Part shown: one piece after another, positions 56,475-64,000 of the stretch | How positions within the stretch are numbered: position 1 is the stretch's first letter | How the letters are laid out: every line of letters begins with the position of its first letter | Assembly: GCA_947372745.1 (NCBI GenBank) | Contig: CANBUY010000001.1 | Location: 1 to 64,000, forward strand | Origin: Comamonadaceae bacterium | Lineage (GTDB): Bacteria; Pseudomonadota; Gammaproteobacteria; Burkholderiales; Burkholderiaceae_C | DNA length: 64,000 nt | Direction: 5' to 3' | Position numbers and translations under genes: made by a program | Notes under the pieces: model-generated | What the model saw: only the letters and a program-made list of their open reading frames with translations | Told to the model about the DNA's origin: nothing | Database searches by the model: none

Positions 56475-56722
56475 TCGGCCATGCCCTCAAAGGGGTCGCG
56501 CCGCGTGTGGGTTTGGCGGCGCTCAATCGATGAGTCTTCGTCCGCGTTCAGGGCCACAGCGTCCAGCAAGCCTTGCCAGTCGGTCGGCTTGCGCGACAAC
56601 ACCACATCGCCCGTGAAGGGATCGCGTCGGATGAAGACTTCGGCCACGTCAAAGCGAAACTCCAGTGGCAAACGCACCGCCTGGCTGCGGCCTGTGGCAA
56701 ATATTTTGGCTGTTTGATGCAT
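56471..56722 (-). CDS. vapB: VapB-type antitoxin (AbrB/SpoVT fold)
   Basis: An 83-residue antitoxin. The N-terminal swapped-hairpin DNA-binding half (TAKIFATGRSQAVRLPLEF, AEVFIRRDPFTGDVVLSRK) is followed by a toxin-binding tail (ERRQTHTRRDPFEGMAE). It should neutralise VapC and repress the pair by binding the upstream inverted repeat. Confidence 0.92.
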   Translation of the reverse strand: MHQTAKIFATGRSQAVRLPLEFRFDVAEVFIRRDPFTGDVVLSRKPTDWQGLLDAVALNADEDSSIERRQTHTRRDPFEGMAE

Positions 56723-56741
56723 ATTGAAGCTCCATTTCCCG

Positions 56742-56772
56742 ATTGATATGTCTCATGGTATGCATCATCAAT
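56742..56772. promoter_or_regulatory. Candidate VapBC operator
   Basis: ATTGATATG ... CATCATCAAT is an imperfect inverted repeat centred about 35 bases before the vapB start. The position and symmetry suit autoregulation by a VapBC complex. Confidence 0.4.
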
Positions 56773-56785
56773 GGGGCTGTCAAGC

Positions 56786-57787
56786 TCAGAGCTTCTTGCC
56801 CAACTCAGGCAGCGGCACCACCTCTTGCTCGATCGCGCCAAAGAGGCTGCGCCCGTCGCGGCCTTTCATCTCTATGCGGATGGTGTCGCCGTACTTCATG
56901 AATTCGGTGACGGGTTGGCCGTCTTGGATGGTCTCAATGGCGCGTTTTTCGGCAATGCAGCTATAGCCGTGGCTCCAGTCTTTGTTGCTCACAGTGCCTG
57001 AGCCAACAATGGTGCCGGCGCGCACATTGCGGGTTTTGCACAAGTGGGCGATGAGCTGGCCGAAGTGAAAGGTCATCTCCGGCCCGGCGTCGCACAAGCC
57101 CACGCGGCGGCCGTTCCAGGTGCTTTGCAGGGTGAGGTTCAGGCGGCCTTGGCTCCAGGCGTCGCCCAACTCGTCGAGCGTGACGGCGACCGGGCTGAAG
57201 GCGGTGGCGGGCTTGCTTTGTAAAAAGCCAAAGCCTTTAGCCAACTCAGCCGGAATCAGGTTGCGCAGGCTCACGTCATTGGCCAGCATGACGAGCCGAA
57301 TGCTGTCCAAGGCTTGCTCAGGCGTGGCGGCCATGCGCACGTCGGCGGTGATGACGGCCACCTCGGCCTCAAAATCAATGCCGAAGGCTTCCGAGGCGCA
57401 GACCATGTCGTCGCAAGGGCCACAAAAGTCGTCGCTACCGCCCTGGTACATCAGGGGGTCGGTGTAAAAACTGGCGGGCACTTCGGAGTTTCTGGCCTTG
57501 CGCACCAACTCGACGTGGTTGATAAAAGCAGAGCCGTCAGCCCATTGGTAAGCGCGCGGCAGGGGCGCCATGCATTGCTTGGGGTCAAAAGGAAAGGCGT
57601 GGCGGGTTTTGCCGCTGTTCAAAGCGTCAAACAGGTCTTGCAACTGGGGCGAGAGAAAATTCCAGTCATCCAACACTTGCTGCAAGGTGTTGGCGATACC
57701 GGTCGCATAATGCGCGGTGGCCAAATCGCGGGAGACGACGACCAGTTGACCGTCACGCGATCCGTCTTTGTAGGTGGCAAGTTTCAT
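56786..57787 (-). CDS. Fumarylacetoacetate hydrolase family protein
   Basis: A 333-residue FAH-fold enzyme with an extra N-terminal domain, as in true fumarylacetoacetases of some Proteobacteria. Visible features: HVELVRKARNSEVPASFYTDPLMYQG region, metal site DFEAEVAVITADV, LANDVSLRNLIP, LQSKPATAFSPVAVT and the C-terminal GTIVGSGTVSNKDWSHGYSC (quoted in part). It probably cleaves a 2,4-diketo acid or fumarylacetoacetate. No homogentisate dioxygenase is adjacent, so the pathway is uncertain. It is divergent from the DUF3108 gene. Confidence 0.85.
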   Translation of the reverse strand: MKLATYKDGSRDGQLVVVSRDLATAHYATGIANTLQQVLDDWNFLSPQLQDLFDALNSGKTRHAFPFDPKQCMAPLPRAYQWADGSAFINHVELVRKARNSEVPASFYTDPLMYQGGSDDFCGPCDDMVCASEAFGIDFEAEVAVITADVRMAATPEQALDSIRLVMLANDVSLRNLIPAELAKGFGFLQSKPATAFSPVAVTLDELGDAWSQGRLNLTLQSTWNGRRVGLCDAGPEMTFHFGQLIAHLCKTRNVRAGTIVGSGTVSNKDWSHGYSCIAEKRAIETIQDGQPVTEFMKYGDTIRIEMKGRDGRSLFGAIEQEVVPLPELGKKL

Positions 57788-57789
57788 GG

Positions 57790-58884
57790 GTGAAGGGTGG
57801 GGAATTGAAAAGCAATCATAACGGTCAAAATTTCAAAGCCTTGCTGAGCTTGACCGTGGTTGTCTTGCTGGTGCACATCGCATTGTTAAACACCGCCCCC
57901 TTGTCACTCGGACCCAGCCAGCCCCCGCCTGCAAAGCCTTTCATCACCCGCACCGTGGTGGCCAGCAGCAGCCCGACCAGGGCACCCAAAGCCGCCAAGC
58001 CACCCGCCACGACCCAGTCAATCAACAAAACCCAGGTGCGCCCTCGTCCTGTGAAAGCCCCTGCTGCTGACACTGTGACGGCAAGCCGCACACCCGACTC
58101 GGTGCCTGAAACCGCCGCCCCAGAGCCCGCGCCCGCAGCGTCAGCCCCAGCACTCCCCGCTGCACCGATCGAGGCCATCGCACCAGAACCTGTGGTGGAA
58201 GTCGCCGCTGCGCCGCGTGCCGCACGGGAGTTGAGCACCCAAACTGGGGCCGTGCGCTTGCCGGGGTCGGCGCTGGTGAAATACAAAGTCGAGGCCAACA
58301 AGTTTCCCTTTAGCGCCAATGGCGAGTTGTTGTGGCAGCAAGAGGGTCAAGCCTATAAAGCCCGGCTGTCTTTCAGTGCGTTCGGCCAAACCCGGCTGCA
58401 GACCAGCCAGGGAAACATCACCTCTGAGGGGCTGTCCCCGGTTCGCTTTGCTGACAAATACCGCAGTGAAGTGGCGGCGCACTTTAACCGTGAGCAAGGC
58501 AAAGTGACCTTCAGCGCCAACACGCCCGACGTGCCCTTGCTGGCTGGCGCGCAAGACCGCTTGAGCGTGATCCTGCAATTGGCCGCCCTGATTGCGGCCA
58601 ACCCGGCGCAATTCACCCCGGCCACCACGGTGACGATTCAGGTGGTGAGTGCGCGTGATGCCGACATCTGGCTCTTTACCGTGGGCGAAGAAGAAACGCT
58701 CAGCCTGGCCGGCGGTGAGCAGCGTGCAGTCAAACTGGTGCGCAACCCGCGCCAACCGTATGATCAAAAAGTAGAGCTGTGGCTGGGCACCCGCCTGGAC
58801 TACCTGCCGGTTCGGCTCAAAATTACCGAAGCCAACGGCGACTTTATCGACCAAAAATGGCAAAGTATTGAAGCAGCGCCCTAA
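57790..58884 (+). CDS. DUF3108 domain protein with Ala/Pro-rich spacer
   Basis: About 364 residues: an N-terminal membrane anchor or signal (LLSLTVVVLLVHIALLN), an Ala/Pro/Thr-rich spacer of about 110 residues resembling TonB-type linkers, then the DUF3108 domain (VKYKVEANKFPFSANGELLW, ITSEGLSPVRFADKYRSEV, VELWLGTRLDYLPVRLKITE). The domain is a periplasmic beta-rich fold of unknown function. The start is uncertain: GTG 57790 or, with a better GGGTGGGGAA site, TTG 57805. Such genes often sit beside purine biosynthesis genes in betaproteobacteria; a purU gene is 2 kb away. Confidence 0.8.
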   Translation: MKGGELKSNHNGQNFKALLSLTVVVLLVHIALLNTAPLSLGPSQPPPAKPFITRTVVASSSPTRAPKAAKPPATTQSINKTQVRPRPVKAPAADTVTASRTPDSVPETAAPEPAPAASAPALPAAPIEAIAPEPVVEVAAAPRAARELSTQTGAVRLPGSALVKYKVEANKFPFSANGELLWQQEGQAYKARLSFSAFGQTRLQTSQGNITSEGLSPVRFADKYRSEVAAHFNREQGKVTFSANTPDVPLLAGAQDRLSVILQLAALIAANPAQFTPATTVTIQVVSARDADIWLFTVGEEETLSLAGGEQRAVKLVRNPRQPYDQKVELWLGTRLDYLPVRLKITEANGDFIDQKWQSIEAAP

Positions 58885-58952
58885 GCCCTGCCCTTTTAAT
58901 TGTGATCTGCAGCCCCAAGTCAAAGCCAACAATGATTGAGACATAATTGCTT

Positions 58953-59264
58953 ATGCATACGCTTTACGACTCTGACACCTACTCTGTGACCCACATGCTG
59001 GCCAACGCCTCAGACACCGAACAGGCCACGGATGCGGCTGGCAAAAAAGCGCCCAAGAAGCCGGCAGTGCCTACCCTGGCCCGCCACGGGTTTGAGATTG
59101 TGGACAAGCGCAACAACAAAGAGGTCTACCTCGATGGCTCCTGGGCCGAGCTATTTCAGTTGCATATTTCAGCCTGGCAGCAAAACACCCCTTCGCAAGA
59201 AGAGGTGGAGGACACGCTGGAGCAATACGCCGAGCTGGCCCAAAACCCGGTGATTGTTCACTGA
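58953..59264 (+). CDS. DUF3567 family protein
   Basis: A 103-residue cytoplasmic protein starting MHTLYDSDTYSVTHM at ATG 58953, with GFEIVDKRNNKEVYLDGSWA and the C-terminal half EEVEDTLEQYAELAQNPVIV. The family is largely restricted to Betaproteobacteria, which supports the taxonomic reading. An Ala/Lys-rich insert (ATDAAGKKAPKKPAVP) separates the two conserved parts. Function is unknown. Confidence 0.8.
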   Translation: MHTLYDSDTYSVTHMLANASDTEQATDAAGKKAPKKPAVPTLARHGFEIVDKRNNKEVYLDGSWAELFQLHISAWQQNTPSQEEVEDTLEQYAELAQNPVIVH

Positions 59265-59289
59265 CGTAACAAGCGCTGCGGCTGCAAGT

Positions 59290-59410
59290 TTCTTTCCCTG
59301 TCACTGCGAGCGTAGCGCGGCAGTCCATCTTCCCGAGTCACCTACAAAGCCATAGACTGCCGCGCTTCGCTCGCAGTGAAGAATACAACGCGGCAGTCTC
59401 AGTGACGGAT
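59290..59410. repeat. Opposed pair of GTCATTGCGAG-type repeats
   Basis: A forward unit (59293-59341, GTCACTGCGAGCGTAGCGCG) is followed by a reverse unit (59345-59386, ACTGCCGCGCTTCGCTCGCA) and a fragment (59387-59408). The two would fold back on each other as a long hairpin between convergent genes, a likely bidirectional terminator. Confidence 0.8.
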
Positions 59411-59427
59411 TCAGGGGTATTTAGACA

Positions 59428-60768
59428 TCAAGCGTGCTGTTTGATGGCATCGGCCAAGACGCTCACCATGAGCTCAATCTGGGCTTTGTCCACGATATAA
59501 GGCGGCGCCAACACCAAGTTCTCACCGGCTGGGCGCACTAAAACGCCCTTGTGGTAGCAGGTCATGAAGATATCAAAAGCGCGCTTGCCGGGCAAACCGG
59601 CGATGCTGCTCAACTCTACGGCACCGGCCAAGCCCAGTGTGCGAATGCCGATCACGTTGGGGAGGCCCTTCATGGCGGTGTGCATGCTGTCACCCAGAAA
59701 CCTGCCCATTTCGCCAGCACGGGCAAACAGGTTTTCTTCTTTAAACAAGTTCAGTGTGGCAATGGCCGCCGCGCAGGCGACCGGGTGGCCGGAGTAGGTG
59801 TAACCGTGGAAAAACTCGATGGCGTGCGCCGGGCTTTTCTCATTGGCGCCCATCAGGGTTTCGTACAAATGGTCGCGGCAAATGACGCCGCCCAGCGGAA
59901 TCACGCCGTTGGTTACGCACTTGGCAAAATTCAGCATGTCGGGCACCACACCATAGTAATCAGAGGCGAAATTAGTGCCCATGCGGCCAAAGCCGGTGAT
60001 CACTTCGTCAAAAATCAGCAAAATGCCGTGCTTGTCGCAAATCTCGCGCAGGCGTTTCAAGTAGCCCTTGGGCGGCAAGTACCAGCCCGCGCTGCCTGCG
60101 ACCGGCTCCACAATGACGGCGGCAATGTTGCTGGCATCGTGCAGGGGCAAAATGCGGTTTTCCAGCTCCAGCAAGATGTCTTCCTGCCATTCGGGCTCTA
60201 CGCCATTGATGTAGGCATGGTTGACCGGATCGTGAATAAAACGCAGGTGGTCCACCCGTGGCAGCAGCGCCGTGCCGTAAACCTTGCGGTTGGCGGGAAT
60301 GCCGCCCACGCTCATGCCACCAAAACCCACGCCGTGGTAGCCACGCTCGCGGCCAATGAACACATTGCGGTGGCCTTCGCCCCGGGCACGGTGGTAGGCC
60401 AACGCCACTTTCATGGAGGTATCGGCGGCTTCACTGCCTGAGTTGCAAAACAGCACCTTGTTCAAGTCACCCGGCGCCATACTGGCAATCAGCTCAGCAG
60501 CCTGAAAGGCTTTGTCGTTGCTGGCGTTGAAGGCGGTGGCGTAATCGAGCGTGTCGAGCTGCTTTTTAATGGCTTCGTTGATCTGGGCGCGCTTGTGGCC
60601 AGCCCCCACACACCACAGACTCGAAATTCCGTCGATGACCTTTTTGCCATCGTGTGTGGTGAAGTACATGCCATCTGCCGCCACAAAGACGCGCGGATCC
60701 AACTTGAACGTGCGGTTGGGGGTAAAGGGCAGCCATTGGCTGTCCATATTGAAGTCAAGCATGCTCAT
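59428..60768 (-). CDS. Class III aminotransferase, omega-amino acid:pyruvate type
   Basis: A 446-residue PLP enzyme. The PLP lysine is K283 (LNFAKCVTNGVIPLGG) and the ring aspartate D254 (LIFDEVITGFGRMG). Phosphate contacts lie in FCNSGSEAADTSMKVAL and GYHGVGFGGMSVGG. The start LDFNMDSQWLPFTPNRTFK and the tryptophan/cysteine motif ISSLWCVGAGH match beta-alanine:pyruvate aminotransferases. Beta-alanine, GABA or taurine are plausible donors. It stands alone and is divergent from purU. Confidence 0.9.
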   Translation of the reverse strand: MSMLDFNMDSQWLPFTPNRTFKLDPRVFVAADGMYFTTHDGKKVIDGISSLWCVGAGHKRAQINEAIKKQLDTLDYATAFNASNDKAFQAAELIASMAPGDLNKVLFCNSGSEAADTSMKVALAYHRARGEGHRNVFIGRERGYHGVGFGGMSVGGIPANRKVYGTALLPRVDHLRFIHDPVNHAYINGVEPEWQEDILLELENRILPLHDASNIAAVIVEPVAGSAGWYLPPKGYLKRLREICDKHGILLIFDEVITGFGRMGTNFASDYYGVVPDMLNFAKCVTNGVIPLGGVICRDHLYETLMGANEKSPAHAIEFFHGYTYSGHPVACAAAIATLNLFKEENLFARAGEMGRFLGDSMHTAMKGLPNVIGIRTLGLAGAVELSSIAGLPGKRAFDIFMTCYHKGVLVRPAGENLVLAPPYIVDKAQIELMVSVLADAIKQHA

Positions 60769-60851
60769 CGCTATCTCCCGGACGGTTGGTGTTTAAAGGT
60801 TGATTCTGGCACTAAAACTCAAGAACAACATGCTGCGACAATTCAGGCACT

Positions 60852-61700
60852 ATGAATTCTGCTTATATATTGACCCTTTCTTGCCCTGACCGCCTCGGTC
60901 TGGTCCATGCGGTATCCGGTTTTTTACTGGAACGCAGCGGCAACATCGAAGAAGCCGCCCAGTACAACGACAGCGATACCGGCCTTTTTTTCATGCGCGT
61001 GCAGTTTGCGTGCAGCCAGTTCTCGCACGATGAGTTGAAGGCGCAACTGGCTGACTTTGCCGAGCCCTTTGGCATGAACTGGCGCCTGCATGCCCGCTCT
61101 CAGCCGATGCGCACGGTGCTGATGGTGAGCAAAGAAGGCCACTGCCTGAACGACTTGCTGTTTCGCTGGAAAAGCGGTTTGCTGCCGCTCGACATCCGCG
61201 CGATTATTTCCAACCACCGTGAGTTTTACCAATTGGCCGCCAGCTACAACGTGCCGTTTCACCACCTGCCCGTCACCGCGGCGACCAAGCCGCAGGTGGA
61301 GGCCAAGCAGTTTGAAATCATCCAGAATGAAGGCGCCGAACTGGTGGTGCTGGCCCGCTACATGCAGGTCTTGAGCGACGACCTGTGCCGCAAGCTCTCT
61401 GGCTGCGCCATCAACATTCACCATTCGTTTTTGCCCAGTTTCAAAGGTGCCAAGCCTTATTACCAGGCGCATGACCGGGGCGTGAAGCTCATAGGCGCCA
61501 CCGCCCACTACGTCACAGCCGACCTGGACGAAGGCCCGATCATTGAGCAAGACGTGGCCCGCGTGGACCACAGCAAAACCGTGGAAGACCTGACCACCTT
61601 GGGCCGCGACACCGAAAGCCAGGTGTTGGCTCGGGCCGTGAAGTGGCACAGCGAGCACCGCGTGCTCATCAACGGCCACAAAACGGTGATCTTTAAGTAA
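60852..61700 (+). CDS. purU: Formyltetrahydrofolate deformylase PurU
   Basis: A 282-residue enzyme that hydrolyses 10-formyl-THF to formate and THF, balancing one-carbon and purine metabolism. The N-terminal ACT domain (residues 1-80, LSCPDRLGLVHAVSGFLLE) senses glycine or methionine in E. coli. The formyltransferase-like domain has VSKEGHCLNDLLFRWKSGLL, INIHHSFLPSFKGAKPYYQA, TAHYV and DLDEGPIIEQDV with the catalytic N, H and D. The end overlaps the convergent crotonase gene by 8 bases. Confidence 0.95.
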   Translation: MNSAYILTLSCPDRLGLVHAVSGFLLERSGNIEEAAQYNDSDTGLFFMRVQFACSQFSHDELKAQLADFAEPFGMNWRLHARSQPMRTVLMVSKEGHCLNDLLFRWKSGLLPLDIRAIISNHREFYQLAASYNVPFHHLPVTAATKPQVEAKQFEIIQNEGAELVVLARYMQVLSDDLCRKLSGCAINIHHSFLPSFKGAKPYYQAHDRGVKLIGATAHYVTADLDEGPIIEQDVARVDHSKTVEDLTTLGRDTESQVLARAVKWHSEHRVLINGHKTVIFK

Positions 61701-62478
61701 AGAGCGGACGCTGCGTGTAATGCGCGTGGCGTTTTTCCAGAAAGGCGTTGAAGCCTTCCTGGGCATCGGGCGTCATGGCGGCACTGGCCATGCGCGCGCC
61801 GGCCAAAGCATAGGCTTGGGCTTGCGGCAGGCCCACTTGCTCGTAAAAACCCTCTTTGCCCAGCCCCTTGGACATCGCACTGCCCCGGCTAGCACGGGTG
61901 ATCAAGTCCAGCACGGCGGCATCCAGCTGATCAGCGGGCACCGCCCGGTTGATCAAGCCCCAATCGGCCGCAGTGGCCGCATCAATCGGGTCGCCGGTTA
62001 AAGCCATTTCCAACGCCCGTTTGCGCCCCATGGCGCGCGCCACAGCCACCAGCGGGGTGTGGCAAAACAGGCCAGCCTTGCCGCCCGGAATGGCAAATGA
62101 CGCGGTATCAGCAGCAATCGCCAGGTCGCAGGTGGCCACCAACTGGCAGCCTGCCGCTGTGGCGAGGGCGTGCACCTTGGCAATCACGGGTTGGGGCATG
62201 GCTTGCACGGCGTCCATCATCTCGGTGCAGACCGCAAAGAGTTTTTGAGCCTCTTCCAGACTGGCCCCCGCCATGTCGCCAAAGTTATGCCCGGCGCTAA
62301 ACACCGGGCCTTTGGCCGCCAGAATCACGCCGCAGGCCTCGCTTTGGGCCACCGCCCGCAAGGCATGGGTCAACTCCAACATGACCGGCATAGCCAGGGC
62401 GTTGCGCTTGGCCGCGTGGTTCAGGGTGATCGTGGTGATGGGGCCGTCAGTGGAGATGAGCAAGTAGAGGTAGTTCAT
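61693..62478 (-). CDS. ECHDC3-like crotonase-family protein lacking catalytic glutamates
   Basis: About 261 residues of crotonase fold, starting at ATG 62478. The oxyanion-hole segment (VFSAGHNFGDMAG) is present. The two positions that carry glutamates in enoyl-CoA hydratase are different: HALATAAGCQLVATCDLAIA has Gln where GCE is usual, and FAIPGGKAGLFCHTP has Gly where PE is usual. This matches the ECHDC3 group, whose function is unresolved. It is therefore probably not a normal hydratase despite the usual automatic name. It lies 34 bases after psd on the same strand. Confidence 0.85.
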   Translation of the reverse strand: MNYLYLLISTDGPITTITLNHAAKRNALAMPVMLELTHALRAVAQSEACGVILAAKGPVFSAGHNFGDMAGASLEEAQKLFAVCTEMMDAVQAMPQPVIAKVHALATAAGCQLVATCDLAIAADTASFAIPGGKAGLFCHTPLVAVARAMGRKRALEMALTGDPIDAATAADWGLINRAVPADQLDAAVLDLITRASRGSAMSKGLGKEGFYEQVGLPQAQAYALAGARMASAAMTPDAQEGFNAFLEKRHAHYTQRPLFT

Positions 62479-62512
62479 CTGCACATTGTGGCAGCCCACG
62501 TTTTACTCTGCT

Positions 62513-63358
62513 TTATTCGGCGTGGTTGGCCATGACCTCGCCCATACGAATCGCGCCGCCGGGTGCCCAGGCGGGATTAAAGGCCAGCGGGCCTTTGGGG
62601 AACAGCATGACCACGGTGGAGCCGAGCAAAAAGCGGCCCATTTCCTCGCCCTGCTTCAAGACCAGTTCCAGCTCGAAATTCCAGGTACGGATCTCACCGG
62701 CGCGGGGTGGGTTCACCACACCATGCCAGACGGTCGCCATGCTGCCCACGATGGTGGCGCCCACCAGCACCAGCACAAACGGGCCCCTCTCAGACTCAAA
62801 CACGCACACCACGCGCTCGTTGCGGGCAAACAAGCCCGGCACACCCCGGGCTGTGGTCGGATTAACCGAAAAAAGCTCGCCGGGCACATAAATCATGCGG
62901 CTCAGGCGACCCTCCATCGGCATGTGGATGCGGTGGTAATCCTTGGGGCTCAGGTAAAGCGTGGCAAAACTGCCGCCTTCAAAGCGGGCGGCCAGCGCGG
63001 CATCGCCCCCGACCAGCGCGGTGCTGGAGTAGCTGTGGCCTTTGGCCTGAAAAATCTGATCACCCACCATCGGTCCAAACTGGCTGATGGCGCCATCCAC
63101 CGGGCACACCAGATCAGCCGGCGCCAGGGGGCGGGCATTGCCTCGGAGCGAGCGGGTGAAAAAGTCGTTGAAGGTGGCGTAACTTGCAATATCCGGGTTG
63201 GCGGCCTCCGCCATGTTGACGCCGTAGCGACCTACAAACCACTTGATGAGGCGCGTGGTCAAACGCCCACCACGGGCCGAGGCGATACGCCCGGCCAAAG
63301 CGGTAAGGGCTTGCTTGGGAATGAAATACTGCGGCAGCACGGAGAGGCGGTCTGACAT
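62513..63358 (-). CDS. psd: Phosphatidylserine decarboxylase proenzyme
   Basis: A 281-residue inner-membrane enzyme that makes phosphatidylethanolamine. The self-cleavage motif LGST (serine about residue 247) will give the pyruvoyl group of the alpha subunit. Other motifs: FNDFFTRSLRGNARPL, CPVDGAISQFG, YLSPKDYHRIHMPM and FARNERVVCVFE. ATG 63358 gives the usual start MSDRLSVLPQYFIPKQALT; an upstream ATG at 63424 adds unlikely sequence. It is the E. coli-type, membrane-associated form. Confidence 0.95.
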   Translation of the reverse strand: MSDRLSVLPQYFIPKQALTALAGRIASARGGRLTTRLIKWFVGRYGVNMAEAANPDIASYATFNDFFTRSLRGNARPLAPADLVCPVDGAISQFGPMVGDQIFQAKGHSYSSTALVGGDAALAARFEGGSFATLYLSPKDYHRIHMPMEGRLSRMIYVPGELFSVNPTTARGVPGLFARNERVVCVFESERGPFVLVLVGATIVGSMATVWHGVVNPPRAGEIRTWNFELELVLKQGEEMGRFLLGSTVVMLFPKGPLAFNPAWAPGGAIRMGEVMANHAE

Positions 63359-63430
63359 GGGGGCTACCTTTGTTGGGATGGGCGGGATTGTACTAAGCAT
63401 CCCACTGCACCATGAGTGTGACAATAGCCC

Positions 63431-64000
63431 ATGTCTATTACCCGAATTCCTCCCATTCAGTGTTTATTGACTTTTGAGACGCTAGCCCGCTTGCGAAGCG
63501 TGACTCAAACGGCGGAAGAACTCTGCGTGACGCCGAGTGCGGTGAGCCACCGGGTCAAGCAGCTGGAGCAAATCATCGGTACCAAGCTGTTTGGCCGGGC
63601 CGATTTTTCACTCACCACCGAGGGCAGCGAGTATTTGGCCCATGTGCGTGAAGGGCTGACCACGCTGCAAAAGTTTCCCACCCTGTCCACCACGACCACC
63701 AGCAAGCGCAAGCTGCGCCTGGCGGTGACGCCCACTTTTTCGCGCTCCATCCTGATGCCGCGCCTGCGCCAGTTTATTGAGGCTTACCCCGAGATTGACC
63801 TGACGCTACAGGTTTCCATCCCCTTGCTGGACGTGGTGGCCGAAGACGCCGACTTGCTGATCCGGTTTGGCACCGGCCGCTACGCGGACCTGGAGCATGT
63901 GTGCCTGATGAAAGACGAAGTGACCCCCATGGCTTCACCGGCCTATATTCGCGAACACGGGCCTTTCACCTCTCCTGAAGACCTGGAAGGTGAAAACCTC
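63431..64000 (+). CDS. LysR-family regulator, GcvA-like, cut by the window end
   Basis: The first 190 residues of a LysR protein, beginning MSITRIPPIQCLLTFETLAR. The helix-turn-helix is in residues 15-60 (SVTQTAEELCVTPSAVSHRV, EQIIGTKLFGRADF). The effector domain starts LRLAVTPTFSRSILMPRLRQ and reads DVVAEDADLLIRFGTGRYAD. The start and fold resemble GcvA/AmpR-type members. It diverges from psd with 72 bases between. The 3' end is beyond the window. Confidence 0.9.
   Translation, partial: MSITRIPPIQCLLTFETLARLRSVTQTAEELCVTPSAVSHRVKQLEQIIGTKLFGRADFSLTTEGSEYLAHVREGLTTLQKFPTLSTTTTSKRKLRLAVTPTFSRSILMPRLRQFIEAYPEIDLTLQVSIPLLDVVAEDADLLIRFGTGRYADLEHVCLMKDEVTPMASPAYIREHGPFTSPEDLEGENL

Overview
The window looks like chromosome of a betaproteobacterium of the Comamonadaceae, closest in style to Rhodoferax or Polaromonas. 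This is inferred from protein content, not from a marker gene: there is a PhaM-type polyhydroxybutyrate granule regulator, a DUF3567 protein, a glyoxylate carboligase operon of betaproteobacterial type, and two families of short dispersed repeats. No rRNA, tRNA, CRISPR array, prophage or plasmid functions were seen. About 50 genes are recognisable and most belong to known families.

Region by region. 0-2.2 kb is a degraded patch: an IS630-type insertion sequence with both ends visible but a transposase broken by an amber codon, followed by a small secreted-protein gene broken by two indels. 2.2-5.4 kb is a MacAB/LolCDE-like ABC exporter (ATPase, permease, periplasmic adaptor). 5.9-8.7 kb has three envelope proteins: a glycine-zipper protein, an HtrA-type protease with two PDZ domains, and a Spy/CpxP-like LTXXQ protein. 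8.8-18.0 kb is a complete tripartite multidrug efflux operon (adaptor, two tandem RND pumps, outer-membrane factor). 18.0-18.7 kb is gene-free and structured, and precedes a class II Fic protein and a polysaccharide flippase. 21.5-25.6 kb is putA with a divergent Lrp-type regulator. 25.6-30.9 kb has YggS, PilT, a hydroxyacid dehydrogenase and a dolP-diaA-yraN / rsmI block that mirrors the E. coli yra locus without lpoA. 31.0-34.7 kb has an AidB-like acyl-CoA dehydrogenase, a FIST sensor protein and PhaM.

34.8-44.0 kb is a carbon module: a lactate/glycolate-type permease, a LysR regulator with a clean operator in the divergent promoter, and gcl-hyi-glxR-glycerate 2-kinase-pyruvate kinase. Apart from enolase, this is the whole route from glyoxylate to pyruvate. 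44.0-54.6 kb holds eleven genes on the minus strand. The upstream part is a soluble PQQ-type dehydrogenase, a cytochrome c and a receptor strongly resembling the E. coli PQQ receptor PqqU. The downstream part is a DUF2946 protein, a second TonB-dependent receptor, TonB-ExbB-ExbD, a cysteine-containing sialidase-fold protein, a thioredoxin-like protein and a PCu(A)C copper chaperone. I read these as a PQQ scavenging-and-use unit joined to a copper-acquisition unit. 55-64 kb is housekeeping: a DksA/TraR protein, MarC, VapBC, FAH hydrolase, DUF3108, DUF3567, omega-aminotransferase, PurU, an ECHDC3-like crotonase lacking the catalytic glutamates, phosphatidylserine decarboxylase and a LysR gene cut by the window end.

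The most unusual signal is that two families of short repeats lie inside reading frames. One is a palindrome-like element beginning GTCATTGCGAGCGAAGCG; the other is an element of about 50 bp beginning ATAGCTG. Together they occur in putA (three sites), yggS, and the signal-peptide regions of two adjacent genes in the TonB/copper operon, where they appear to supply translated sequence.
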